Notes under the pieces: generated by a model
Told to the model about the DNA's origin: nothing
What the model saw: only the letters and a program-made list of their open reading frames with translations
Databases searched by the model: none
In this document: positions 24,640-35,969 of the stretch, one piece after another
Layout of the letters: each line of letters begins with the position of its first letter
How positions within the stretch are numbered: position 1 is the first letter of the stretch
Made by a program: the position numbers and the translations under genes
Source: Epiperipatus broadwayi
Taxonomy: Eukaryota; Onychophora; Udeonychophora; Euonychophora; Peripatidae
Assembly: GCA_028023455.1 (NCBI GenBank)
Contig: JAQFVV010006246.1
Span: 4,021,501-4,085,500 of the forward strand
DNA: 64,000 bases
Direction of reading: 5' to 3'

Positions 24640-25690
24640 AAGCAGAATCATTTGCTTTATTTTCAATATGTGAAAGACTAAACACAATTATTAAATATGT
24701 TTTATAATTAACAACTAGATGTGTGATTATAGGTTGTACAAAAAACTGGAATCTTGATTTCAATGTTGGAAATTTCTTCATCTATACCATGCTGGAAAAA
24801 TAAATAGTTATATATTCTTAACAATTGTAGACTCATTCACGATGAACAGATTATAGTATCATTAAAAATACTTATGGTGAAGCACCATTAGAGCACTAAC
24901 AGACCTTTCTAAATCATGGTTATTTCAAGATTCCTTGTAATGGATAATGGGACCAGTTATGCATCTCAACAATTTTAGGATTTATTAACAAAGAATACAC
25001 CAGATGCTTACCCTCCTGTATCATCCCAAATTTAATGATCTTTCTGAGAAAGCAATTCAACAATTAAAATTACATTGAATAAAACCTGCCACAAGGATAT
25101 ATTGTGGAAGCATTAGATACAGTGTTTTTCCAGCATTTTATGTACAGCTATTTATAAGACATTGACCACAATGTTAATATGCAGAAAATTATATAATCAT
25201 ACTACAAATGAAAATTTAAATTACTACATGGATTGTGAAAAACTTAAGTTGGAGAAAACTTTTGGATATATGATATTTTAAAAAATAAATGGCTACCCAG
25301 AGAAATATTGAGAACCTTATCTAGGCAAATGAGATTAATGCAATTGGTAATGGAATAAAGTTTAAAGATGTATAAATAACATTTATGGTATCATGAAAGT
25401 GGGACACATGCGATATTATTTGTCTTAAATCAGCAAATGATGAAAAAAAATTGTTGAGAAGCAAGAGGAGCAAACTATAAAAATAGAACAAGCCACAAAA
25501 CATGATCTAATCAAGAATCAACTTATTGAACCATTGGAAAATTATTACTCCAACAAAAAGAAAGGATTATAACTTCACAATAAGGGGAAGACAACAAACT
25601 AGAAGAGCACATGTACACAGAAAACCCGTTAAATTATAGAATTATGAGTGTGAATAAGAGCATTATTTCTAGAACAGAGGGAGTAGACTG
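24640..25690 (+). pseudogene. Ty3/Gypsy integrase fragment
   Basis: On the + strand YILTIVDSFTM (about 24810-24850) is followed by STIRALTDLSKSWLF and, one frame over, VMDNGTSYASQQF (about 24943-24985). This is the integrase catalytic core order (first Asp in VVDSFTKW, second Asp in the DNGT motif). The third catalytic residue was not seen. Downstream pieces near 25250-25420 resemble the integrase C-terminus. At 25580-25640 is a basic QQTRRAHVYRKP-type tail like the end of Gypsy Pol. A purine-rich AGAGGGAGTAG (25675-25685) could be a polypurine tract before a 3' LTR. Many stops. No gag or RT was found on its left. Confidence 0.55.
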
Positions 25691-27768
25691 TGTGTGTATT
25701 GTACATATTTGAATGTAATGTATTATTTTAGCCATGTAAATACATACAGACAGCATATAAATAAAATATCCTATTATTATACTTCTCTTAAAAACTACAT
25801 GTCAATCATAGATGTAAATGTATATTAAAAGTCAATTGTGATAATGAGAAAGAATGAGGCAAAAATGTACTTATATTTAAAAAAATCTACTGATCATTAT
25901 TTGTGTGTGTGGAAGTGTAATAATTGCAAGCAAAGTTCACATATTTAAAAACAGTGGATAGTCTGAATACTGTTGATATGATAACTGACAAAGTTAAGGA
26001 TTGTCACTAATAATGTGTATATATATATATATAATGCAGCTATATCAAAATTTGTATGTGAACTTTTCATTCCAGATATAATGCAATGGATTATAATTAT
26101 GTATAGAAAGTGACACAAATAGAAGCTTAATTGTAGACTTTAAAAATTTCTGACATTTTTATTTACTTTTTATTATTTTTCTGTTTTGATATTTCACATG
26201 GAATAAATTTGTTTGTCACTTATGCTAGAATTTATTTGAAGTATCGATGTTCTCCCAATTGCTATTGAGGTAATATCCTTGAGAATTGGCACTAAAGTAA
26301 ATCCTGGCATTTTTGCAGGTATGATTTAATTATCGATAAATGTTATTCAGTGTAAATGAATAAACTAATCTCTGTATAACAATTTCAATTTGTAGCACCA
26401 GTTTTATATCATAGTTGAAATTTCAATATCAGCATCTATAAAGTCTTGTGAAAATCTGCTAATTATTATTTAGGTATTCCTCAACTTTTATATCTAATTG
26501 GTTCCTGAAATGTGTAAGAAAGTAGAAGTAAAAAAAACATCAGAAAGTGTTTTTAAAATGTAAGTTGTATTACCATATACATAAGTAAAACTTTATTGAT
26601 TAGTATCTGGTGTTTTCTTTATAAATGTATCAAGAGATGGTTGAATTGTATTCTTTTTTTTTTTTTTGATAAAAAGTTGCATAACAAGGCTGTGTCTTTT
26701 TTTATTGCCTTTCATATGAAATAGTGAATTGTATAAAAATAGAATGTATGAAAGTCGAGGGCTGCCTGAATATATCTCTTTACAGAAGTGATTTACTTAA
26801 TTGGGAAAATATTGACAATGGATTTTTTTTTTTCGTATATCACAGCATCGGCCGAGAGGTGAACCCGCAACAACCATCTGCAACCAACTGCTTGCTTGCA
26901 AGGCATATGCACTGACTCTCAGCTAACAACACTTGACTATTTACAATTGTTATAATTCAGTTCACATATATAAAGTATTTGTTTTATTCTTAATTCTTAC
27001 ATAATCTATACTATTAAACTTGAAATGTTTCTGTTGAATTTATTTTTGGTCTAAAAATAAGTCAGACAAATATTATTGTAAAAGGTGTGATTTCAATTTC
27101 CAATACAGTTTTAATTGGCTGTTTAAATGTGAAATTTAAGTGGGAAAAAAAATGCACAGAAATTTTTATATTGTACTTTTAATATTTACATCTATAAAAT
27201 TAGATAATTAATATACATAACTCTTTACAGGACAGGCTTGTTTATTAGTGAATATATTTAAGAAATTTTTACATATATAAGTATTTATGCCCAATTCATG
27301 TAATTTAATAACACAATTAAAAGCAATTTCATTGCTTTCACTTTTTGTTCAGAAATGAATCAAACAAATGATGTCAGTTTGCAATGCAAATTTTAATTTG
27401 TTTGCCTGGCTACATTAAAACAGAAATTTCTCTAAAAACGTAAAAATAAATTCTCATTGCATTATATATTTCATTATTTAAATTGGTATTTAATGTTTAA
27501 ATTGAGAGAAATATCACCCGTTAATGTAAAGCAATTAACAAATTTAAAATAAATAATATGTTTGATTTAAATTCATGCTTTCTGGCCCAAATGTTTCAGA
27601 TGAATCCCTATCTAAAGAAAACGAGCTAAAGAGAAAAGACAAATGGATCTTTTTGTTTATAAAGAAAAAATCATTTTCTTATACTTTGAATTGAAAATAT
27701 TTCTTTTACTTAATAAAGCAATGATTTGAGAAATATTCTCAGTGTGATATTATTTACATATATATTAA
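25691..27768. other. AT-rich DNA; possible 3' LTR start, otherwise unrecognised
   Basis: Sequence after 25690 begins TGTGTGTATTG and could be LTR of the integrase-bearing element, but no second copy was found. A (TA)n run lies at about 26018-26033. At 26840-26930 a short less AT-biased patch contains GGCCGAGAGGTGAACC, which looks repeat-derived. No gene was recognised. Confidence 0.35.
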
Positions 27769-28824
27769 TGTAACGGGATTTACCGATTGATAGAATTTCA
27801 AATAAAGTTTGTGACTGGCTTTACCGGTTTATTATTTTAGTAGCTCATATTAATGAGTCAAATCTGTTGTGTTTGGTTAGACTTGCAAATTCGTTTCCAA
27901 ACAAAAGAAACAAAAAAACAACTATTCAGCAATTAATATGTATATTTTATTAGTACAAAATATATACACACGTTAGTTAAACAAATGAACAGATACAGTT
28001 GATATGCTTCAATGCTGAGATAGTCTTGCGGAGTAGGGAACTCGCTTCCAGCTAATGATTAGCCTGCATCGTGAGTTCTGGTAAGACTCTTCCAGCTATG
28101 TAGTTAGCTTGTCTCGAGGTCGGCTGTAGTTCAGACATAGCAGTTTCCAGTCCATAGGTGGACTTGCCTCACTGCGTGGACGTCTCAATAATGACTAGAT
28201 AAATACCTTTGCTGATGGCAGAAGGTTTAATGGAGAGTATGTTCTGTCGTTCAGGTTAACAGAAGTAATTTCTCCCTGCCTTTCCTCCAAAAGGCTGATT
28301 ATTTAAAGGCAGATCCCCTACCTTACTGGAAACACGCGGATTTGGTGCGCGAACACCAGTGAAGGTTTTAATCCTGTTGGGTAGCAACTGGGTGCTAGCC
28401 AATCAGGTAAGGAATCTGGAATAGTCATCTTCTGAAGGCAGGGTCAGATATGACAATTTTAGACTTCGTTATTTAAGCAGAGTAAATATGTTCTATGCTT
28501 ATATATTAACTATACCCCCAATCAGATCAAGATTTAACAAAAATATTAAAACAAAGGTCACTTTTCCAGACCGAGGTACCTCCTCATGACTGCAGGAAGC
28601 GGAACACTTCTCATGGGGATATTTGTAATGGATTTAAACCCTGCAGGAACTATCTAACCATTTGACTACACCCCAAGAGATGACACGAACAAACTTCAAA
28701 CACTTGACCCATGGCTAGCTAGTAAAACATGAGATCGACATAACAAAGAATATCTAAACACGATTATTTATTTCTTCATAGGTAAAGTGAGAGAGAGAAA
28801 CGCAAATCACACTAATAATTTACA
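27769..28824 (-). mobile_element. Candidate solo LTR (about 1.06 kb)
   Basis: A block with clearly higher G+C than its flanks starts TGTAACGGG and ends TTTACA, so the ends are TGTAA/TTACA inverted. Read on the minus strand it has LTR-like order: a TATATAAGCATA box (near 28490), ATTTAAATAATCAGCC further on, AATAAAATATAC poly-A-like signals (near 27940) and a CCCGTTACA end. No internal region or second copy is nearby, so it would be a solo LTR left by recombination. No matching target duplication flanks it, which weakens the call. The 3' terminal CGTTACA resembles that of the LTRs at 31465-34958, but the bodies differ. Confidence 0.45.
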
Positions 28825-28908
28825 ACATATTTTTTTATTTAAAAAAAATAACATAATGAATATTTAAAACATTTAAATAAAAGATGAATACTTATTCAAA
28901 CTACAATA

Positions 28909-28916
28909 TTCTAAAA
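28909..28916 (+). repeat. 8-bp target-site duplication, left (TTCTAAAA)
   Basis: TTCTAAAA immediately precedes the left end (CAGTGATG) of the hAT element and recurs exactly at 35036-35043 after its right end. Eight bp is the canonical hAT duplication length. Confidence 0.85.
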
Positions 28917-29077
28917 CAGTGATGACGAATCTTTTTACAAGTGTGTGCCAAAAATTTCCAGAAAAAGGTTATTAACTGATTGGATGCCATACAGTAATTA
29001 AATCAAAATATAAACAACTTAATTATTGCAGGTTTTTTTTTAAAGTTTATAAAACAAAATAATAATAACAATAATAA

Positions 29078-30930
29078 TTAAACAAATTTTCTAGATAAGC
29101 TAAATATTAGGGAACGATATTTAAGGTAATTAGATTTTTGTTGTTGTACATTGGATGTCAAATATTTTATATCTGATTCATATTTTGTCATTTTTAATAA
29201 TGTACATGCCGAACTAGATTCATCTGTCATTCTATTTCTCAAATTGTCTTCAATTAAATTCGTTTCTGAAAACAATGATTCACATGCATATGTAGAGGAA
29301 AAAATTAATAATATAGCGGTCGCTAATTTTTTTAAACAATTAAATGTTTCAGAAATAGCATTCCAGGCAGTCAATAGTTCCTCTTCAGCGGGGTTGTTTT
29401 TACATATATCCAATAATCGATAATTTTCCATTGTTTCTTAATTCTTCCTCAAGTCAATAAATTTCTGTTTCCATATAGAACTAGACTGAAAATTGACTGA
29501 TTGCATTTCCATATCTTTCAATTGAGCCATTCAAAAATTTCTAACTTGAGACTATCCATTAATATTATGTCTGGATATAAAATAAATTTTGATATTTCTG
29601 AAAATTATCTGAACTGTGAAAATCTTAAAGAAAAATCATCAATTATCAATTGAATAACATTACAAAAGTCTGCTCATGAGATTCTAGATCAGTCAAAAAC
29701 TTTTTTAAATTTGGAAGAAATAACATCACGGTTGAAAATTTGTATTTTAACTTCAAATGCTTTGATCAAATCAAACATTTTACAACAATTGTTTTATTAT
29801 AACCTTGCAGTTTCACATTTAATTTATTTAGATGTGAACACATATCAGTAAAAAACATTAATTTTGAAAACAATTCAACATTCATTAATTCATTATATTT
29901 TTCAATGATTTTCTCATTATGTAAAAACCGTCTAATTTTTTTAAACACTCAATGAATCTTTAAAGAACTTCTCCTCAATTTAACCATCAGACATTGTTCT
30001 ATATAAGTAAACAATAATATAGAGTTTATCTCACTCAGTATGTAAACATAAAATTGATTAACTTAGTTGTGACTATCACAACATTTATAACATCATCCAA
30101 TAGCTTAAAGCTGTCTTTCATGCATAAAATCTGCTGATATATAATGCAATGAACTCAAAATTGAATGTCCAATACAGTTAGTAAATAAACTGAAAAAAAA
30201 AACATTTTATTTTCCAGTCATAAGCATCATCTGTAGTTACTGATACAATTTTGGCAACATCTATGTTGCAAATATCTGTTCCTTTTGTTGTTGTTACTAA
30301 TGAGGTTAAACTGATCAAATCTTCTTTGATATTATGCTCAACATAATACCGAATTAGCCAAATGAGCTGATCCTTTTATGTCTGTACTTTCATCAAGGCA
30401 GAGAGAAATTAAACTAGAAGATTTTATCTCTTTCTTGTTCATAAGTTATGCTGTTAGCCAATTGCAGGATTTTTTCTTTATCTGTATTTCTAGCCAATGA
30501 TATATCTTTTATGCTTTGAATAATTTTTTGCTTTGTTTTCAAAATATTCAAAAAGAACTAATGCACATTTCATCCAAGCTTCTTTCATATATTCTCCATC
30601 ATTAAAAGTTTTCCCATGTTTGGCAATTACATTTAAAATTTTAAAAAACTAGCAGCAGTATATTTGAATGATTTTGATAAATTTCCTTATAGATGTTGAT
30701 TGAATATTTATATTTTTAAACGCTTTGGCAATATATATTTTTGGACATCTTTACTTTTGTCACAGAGTGATTTATGATTGGTCTCATAATGCCATTTTAC
30801 CAATAATATTTTCAATACAACTGTTCCAGAATATAAAACACATACTATCTTGGTGCCTTTATTAATCATTCCATCCAATTTTGAAATTCTCTACTGCTTG
30901 ATAATTTTTGTTTGTTATTTTCACTAGTCA
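29078..30930 (-). pseudogene. hAT transposase, ZBED5/SCAND3-like, degenerate
   Basis: The start is probably near 30927 (MTSENNKQKLSSSREFQNW). KWHYETNHKSLCDKSKDVQ (30739-30795) is the end of a BED-type zinc finger (the HxxxxH side). GKTFNDGEYMKEAWMK is a conserved segment before the catalytic core. LISLCLDESTDIKGSAHLAN (about 30355-30410) carries the DESTD motif with catalytic Asp. MFFTDMCSHLNKLNVKLQG (about 29800-29860) is a signature of the ZBED5/SCAND3/GTF2IRD2-like subgroup. The C-terminal dimerisation region (29078-29431) has ATAILLIFSSTYACESLFS and LRNRMTDESS. Stops and shifts break it into at least five pieces, so it is a pseudogene. Length and order fit a transposase of about 600 residues. 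Confidence 0.85.
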
Positions 30931-31460
30931 TATTAATATAATGGTACTAAATTTATTTAAAAGTAAATTTAAATGAGCTTTACTAATTTTAAAAATCAAA
31001 AATTTATCATTTTACTTTTATATTTTACTTTTACAGCAAACCTCAAGCAAAAAAAAAAAATCATTTGATGATGTTGATTACGCATTTTGTTCCTTTGTTC
31101 ACCATTTCGATTACATTAAAAAAATGAATGGTGCCAACACATTTAGGTGAAAAAAGATTAGGACAGAAAACCATTTGATTACTTTTACTTTAGATTTTAA
31201 AAAATTTACTTCAAAGACTTATAAAATATTTTACTGTTTACTTTCTAGTTTTATTGGAATTACTTGACAGGTTTATAGAATATGATACCACAGTTACCAC
31301 TTTATTTGACTTAAAATATCATAATTTATTGCTTCTAATCAGAGCTCAATTGTAAATTGAATTCTAATATATTATTATATTTATTTATTTTACCTTTAGT
31401 TTACAATAAATTTTTATTAGAAGATTTTAGCAACAAATAAATATTGAAGAAAATTATAAT

Positions 31461-31464
31461 ATAT
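31461..31464 (+). repeat. Possible 4-bp target duplication, left (ATAT)
   Basis: ATAT just before the left LTR (31465) is matched by ATAT after the right LTR (34959-34962). In AT-rich DNA a 4-bp match is weak alone; it is supported by the fit with the TGTAACG/CGTTACA-type LTR ends. Confidence 0.45.
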
Positions 31465-32833
31465 TATAACGTTTTCCATTTTGCTAGGCCTCTACACGCT
31501 AATATAAACTGCACATGAGTTGATCAAGCTATGTCAAAAAAGAAGAAAGTTATATTTCTATTCTAAAAACAGCTATATTTCCTGATCAACTCGGCCTATT
31601 AATTGTTGAGAATTGTGCTATTGACGAAATCAGCTTTTAATTTATTTAATCTGGGCACCAGAATTCCTAAGAATTCGCTGAAATCGTCATATAACATCTC
31701 ACAAATAAAAAAAAATACTTTTAAACTAATCGGTATTACATCATACCGTAACGAGAATTATTTTTTTAAGATTATTATTCCTGGGCTTATTCAAACATAT
31801 TGGCAAAGGTAAATTACATTTTTAAATCTTATTAAACTACTAATAGATTTAATAATAAAAAATAATAACTATTATTAATAACGCACAAATGAAAATTGGT
31901 ATTAGAAATATTTTTATTCTAATAGATAAAAAAAATATTTGAAATAAATTACTTATCAAGTAAATTAGAGAGAACACAACTCAGACGTGAATCAATTAAT
32001 AAAAAACAATTTTACAATTACTGTTCATATCTAAATTTCTTCTAGAAATTTCCTTAAAAAAAATGAATGTCTCTTGTACAAGAAAATTAATGTCTCTATC
32101 GGGATTGTTTAAACATACTTTTAGAAATTGTTTGAAAACGTTTAATTTGGTCACAATCAGGAGTAATGAAGTATAACTTACCGGTAAGTTTTGTGAATTC
32201 AGTAGTAGATAACTATGCATAGTTTTTCGGGGTTGAATTGAGCTCACGGCCTTTGATTATTAGTTGATCTTGGTGCTGGTTCCATAGGCTAGTCGCGTAA
32301 GCTTCTCTGGTGTCCATCGGTAATGATGTCAGCTAAAGCTCCGGTCTACTCTCGTATGAATAACTTTTTCATCGTAGAGTGGTCTGGATTCTCTAATCCA
32401 AAACCAACCAAAAGAATATCAGCTAAACCAAGACGTTCATCCAACCGAATCCCTCCTTTTTATACTAGAGGTCCAGTTTTCAGACTCTGCGCATATCTTT
32501 TGTTTGTCAAAATATACGTTGATAATCTTATATATTCTTTATAAAATTTATGTTACAAAGTCTTTATTTTTTTCAGCATAATTCTGCCATCTTTAATTAG
32601 TTGAAATATTTTTACTTTCTCTTATCTAGATTGGTAATTTGTGTCTTTTGTTCTCTCCAATTCTAACTTTTATTTCTAATTACATAAAAAAAAATGAAAG
32701 AATAATTTAACTTTCATTGTACGTTATTTTTTTTTTAAAAAAAAATTAGTCAAAAAAAAATCTAAATTTACTTTTATTTTTTAGCTTTTACCAAATGCCA
32801 ATATATTTGCAATGTATATAAATAAACGTTACA
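31465..32833 (-). repeat. Left LTR (3' LTR on the minus strand), 1369 bp
   Basis: Near-identical to 33586-34958. On the minus strand it begins TGTAACGTTTATTTATATAC and ends AACGTTATA, so the ends are imperfect inverted repeats with one end mutated from CA. The open frame 31996-32247 is repeated in the other LTR (34154-34369, interrupted earlier by a one-base change in an A-run), so it belongs to the LTR and is probably not a gene. Confidence 0.85.
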
Positions 32834-33064
32834 ATACCACCAGTGCCAGGAGATGAGAATAAAATAGGGGTTTACACTAATTTTATTCTTAAGTTTTTTA
32901 AATTCATATTCGTGTTGTTGTTTTTTTTTTTTTTTTGTAGCAGTAGCGTGCTGATATGTCGTGTAGACTCATTCAACAAGCGACGTTCGGCTTTATCGCC
33001 CACTTTTAGGTCTAACACGGCGGGAATGGAAAATATTTCACATTCATCTGTGTCCTTTCCACTT
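32781..33064 (-). CDS. Short open frame inside the LTR element, unrecognised
   Basis: An open minus-strand frame of about 94 codons runs from just after a stop near 33065 through the internal region and into the left LTR. It includes SGKDTDECEIFSIPAVLDLK and VGDKAERRLLNESTRHISTL, then a poly-Lys/Gln stretch encoded by a poly-A run. The first 40 residues have mixed, protein-like composition unlike chance AT-rich frames. No ATG is well placed at its start, and I do not recognise a family. It may be the end of a Pol or other polyprotein spared by deletion. The + strand frame at 32843-33067 is its shadow. Confidence 0.35.
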
Positions 33065-33104
33065 TAATGTAATATTAAAGATAAGAAGCTTAAGTTATAA
33101 GCAC

Positions 33105-33330
33105 TAACAAGCGTTGCTCATCGTTTTGAGTTTTACAGGCTCACGGCAACTTGGTCCGCCTTTGCCTTTATTGGGATCCCTGCTAGAAATAGTCTGATGG
33201 GCATATAAAGGTGGTCTTATGTTAATATACTGTGTACTAGGACTCGGGGCTATGTTTTTCCCCTCTTCAGTAACCGCCTACCCGGTCAAATACTTGTGAC
33301 TTATGTCTACATCAGCCACGATCGTGTTTT
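33105..33330 (-). pseudogene. Second open stretch inside the LTR element, one stop
   Basis: The minus-strand frame reads NTIVADVDISHKYLTG, a TAG stop, then VTEEGKNIAPSPSTQYINIR, PPLYAHQTISSRDPNKGKGG and a Cys- and Lys-containing end before a stop. Composition (Pro, Ser, Gly, Lys) is protein-like. No domain was recognised. A Gag or Pol tail is possible given position, but this is inference. Confidence 0.3.
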
Positions 33331-33566
33331 ATTTTAGACATATCAAAAAAAATATACATACATTTTTTTTCTTTCTGGAAGTCATATTAAAAAAATATTT
33401 TTTTATATTTTAATAATCAGGGTTTAATTAGTTAGTTAGTTTTTATAATTTTTTTTTTTTTTTTTTAAAAATTACTATTTATTTTCCGGCTGTGAGTTTC
33501 TTTGGGTCATCGTTGTAACGTTCTTTATCATTACAACTTATCTCAGGTTGTAGTTGTTAAATCGAA

Positions 33567-33584
33567 GCCCGAGTTGGGTCGCCA
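33567..33584 (-). promoter_or_regulatory. Candidate primer-binding site of the LTR element
   Basis: On the minus strand TGGCGACCCAACTCGGGC begins one base after the LTR end. A TGG start at this spot is what pairing with the CCA end of a primer tRNA requires. I could not match it to a specific tRNA. Confidence 0.6.
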
Positions 33585-33585
33585 T

Positions 33586-34958
33586 TATAACATTTTCCGT
33601 TTTGCTAGGCCTCTACATGCTAATATAAACTGCGCGTGAGTTGATCAAGCTATGTCAAAAAAGAAGAAAGTTATATTTCTATTCTAAAAACATAGCTATA
33701 TTTCCTGATCAACTCGGCCTATTAATTGTTGAGAATTGTGCTATTGATGAAATCAGCTTTTAATTTATTTAATCTGGGCACCAGAACTCCTAAGAATTCA
33801 CTGAAATCGTCATATAACATCACACAAATAAAAAAAAAAACTTTTAAACTAATCGGTATTACATCATACCAGTAACGAGAATTATTTTTTTAAGATTATT
33901 ATTCCTGGGCTTATTCAAACATATTGGCAAAGGTAAATTACATTTTTAAATCTTATTAAACTACTAATAGATTTAATAATAAAAAATAATAACTATTATT
34001 AATAACGCACAAATGAAAATTGGTATTAGAAATATTTTTATTCTAATAGATAAAAAAATATTTGAAATAAATTACTTATCAAGTAAATTAGAGAGAACAC
34101 AACTCAGACGTGAATCAATTAATAAAAAACAATTTTACAATTACTGTTCATATCTAAATTTCTTCTAGAAATTTCCTTAAAAAAATGAATGTCTCTTGTA
34201 CAAGAAAATTAATGTCTCTATCGGGATTGTTTAAACATACTTTTAGAAATTGTTTGAAAACGTTTAATTTGGTCACAATCAGGAGTAATGAAGTATAACT
34301 TACCGGTAAGTTTTGTGAATTCAGTAGTAGATAACTATGCATAGTTTTTCGGGGTTGAATTGAGCTCACGGCCTTTGATTATTAGTTGATCTTGGTGCTG
34401 GTTCCATAGGCTAGTCGCGTAAGCTTCTCTGGTGTCCATCGGTAATGATGTCAGCTAAAGCTCCGGTCTACTCTCGTATGAATAACTTTTTCATCGTAGA
34501 GTGGTCTGGATTCTCTAATCCAAAACCAACCAAAAGAATATCAGCTAAACCAAGACGTTCATCCAACTGAATCCCTCCTTTTTATACTAGAGGTCCAGTT
34601 TTCAGACTCTGCGCATATCTTTTGTTTGTCAAAATATACGTTGATAATCTTATATATTCTTTATAAAATTTATGTTACAAAGTCTTTATTTTTTTCAGCA
34701 TAATTCTGCCATCTTTAATTAGTTGAAATATTTTTACTTTCTCTTATCTAGATTGGTAATTTGTGTCTTTTGTTCTCTCCAATTCTAACTTTTATTTCTA
34801 ATTACATAAAAAAAAATGAAAGAATAATTTAACTTTCATTGTACGTTATTTTTTTTAAAAAAAAAAAAAATTAGTCAAAAAAAAATCTAAATTTACTTTT
34901 ATTTTTTAGCTTTTACCAAATGCCAATATATTTGCAACGTATATAAATAAACGTTACA
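33586..34958 (-). repeat. Right LTR (5' LTR on the minus strand), 1373 bp
   Basis: Near-identical to 31465-32833. Transcription of the element would start in this copy and run leftward. A TATATAAG-like string on the minus strand (near 34655) is a possible core promoter, but many such strings occur here. Confidence 0.85.
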
Positions 34959-35035
34959 ATATAAATAGTTCACATGCCAGTAAAAAATATGAATGTGCTA
35001 TTTCTGGCATGCATGCCATAGGTTTGCCATCATTA

Positions 35036-35043
35036 TTCTAAAA
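35036..35043 (+). repeat. 8-bp target-site duplication, right (TTCTAAAA)
   Basis: Exact match to 28909-28916, directly abutting the right terminal inverted repeat of the hAT. Confidence 0.85.
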
Positions 35044-35532
35044 CAATCGTGTTTATTTACATATAAGTTAACAAGTAGAAATGATAGTTAAACTGTTCTA
35101 GCTAGAAAAAAAGTTCATGCTTGAAATAAAATTTAAAAGTTTTATCAATGATATCTAAACATATTTACCTAGTCTTTAATTCAGTATTTGGGTGATCTCC
35201 CCTGTCTTCTGTTCCTGTCAGATTTATAGAGGGCTTTTATTTTATAATAGCTAGTCACTTCTTCCTGGCTCAGCTTATTTCTGTGAGGTTTGGTCCTATA
35301 AATTTGGTGTGGCAGGTAAAAACATCAGCAAAGGTAAGTCAAAGATAATATTACTGCATCTGGCTAATGGTATTCAGGAGATGGATGATGGAAAAAAATG
35401 AATACTCAGCTTTTGGTTTAACAATGTATTTTTTTATCAATATGACAGTGTAAAGATTGTTTCAATCTTGAAGGATTCAGTTGTTTTTAGCTGGGTTTTT
35501 TACTCTTCAGTATACTACTAACTGGCCTTGGT
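35044..35532. other. No recognised feature
   Basis: Moderately AT-rich. No exon or transposon motif was found between the hAT and the tandem duplication. Confidence 0.4.
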
Positions 35533-35969
35533 CAACTATTTTTCTAAAACTCTGATTTCTCTTCTTTTTCTTTCTCTTCTGCATGTTTATCTATATGTGT
35601 CTATATGTCACTATATGTCTTTGAACAATAGGCGATTACAGTATATATACACTCCAACTCCACCTACTGCTTGATTGGTTACTCACATTATAAATTCATT
35701 TGATCTTAATTTTTTCTATTTTTTAAGTAGTTTTATTTTTTGTTACCTATCAACTATTCTTTTAAAACTCTGATTTCTCTTCCTTTTTTTCTCTTCTGCA
35801 TGTTTATCTATATGTGTCTATATGTCACTATATGTCTTTGAACAATAGGTGATTACAGTATATATACACTCCAACTCCACCCACTTCTTGATTGGCTACT
35901 CACATTATAAATTCATTTGATCTTAATTTTTTCTATTTTTTTAAGTAGTTTTATTTTTTGTTACCCTAT
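35533..35969 (+). repeat. Tandem duplication, about 218-bp unit, two copies
   Basis: Units 35533-35750 and 35751-35969 share CTGATTTCTCTTC, TGCATGTTTATCTATATGTG, GAACAATAGG(C/T)GATTACAG, CTCCAACTCCACC and TTATTTTTTGTTACC in the same order, with few differences. Within each unit CTATATGTGT/CTATATGTCA is itself a small repeat. This is a recent local duplication. Confidence 0.88.

Larger units (their letters stand above)
31465..34958 (-). mobile_element. Young non-autonomous LTR retrotransposon nested in the hAT
   Basis: Two direct repeats of 1369 and 1373 bp flank an internal region of only 752 bp. By eye the repeats differ at about a dozen positions plus A/T-run length, so the insertion is recent compared with the decayed host hAT. 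A TGG-starting primer-binding-like site at 33567-33584 just inside the right LTR sets the element on the minus strand. The internal part lacks RT, RNase H and integrase, so it would need enzymes from elsewhere. It resembles LARD/TRIM-type elements, but its internal region has two short open frames that may be gag or pol remnants. Internal deletion of a full Gypsy is equally possible. Confidence 0.8.
28917..35035 (-). mobile_element. hAT DNA transposon (ZBED5/SCAND3-like), split by an LTR element
   Basis: The left end CAGTGATGACGAATC and the complement of the right end, TAATGATGGCAAACC, form short imperfect terminal inverted repeats. They are flanked by identical 8-bp duplications. The transposase remnant lies inside on the minus strand with its 5' side at the right end. 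The span is 6119 bp, but 31465-34962 is a later LTR insertion plus its duplicated target bases, leaving a hAT of about 2.6 kb. Sub-terminal sequence with GGCATGCATGCCA near the right end is typical of this Charlie-like group. hAT elements move by cut and paste using a BED-finger DDE transposase. This copy is dead. Confidence 0.82.

Noticed and set aside
29151-29423. 90-residue + strand open frame
   Set aside because: It is the antisense shadow of the hAT transposase C-terminal region, which shows clear family motifs on the minus strand.
31996-32247. 83-residue minus-strand open frame duplicated at 34154-34369
   Set aside because: Both copies lie inside the two LTRs of one element; the second is cut short by an A-run length change. 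No domain.
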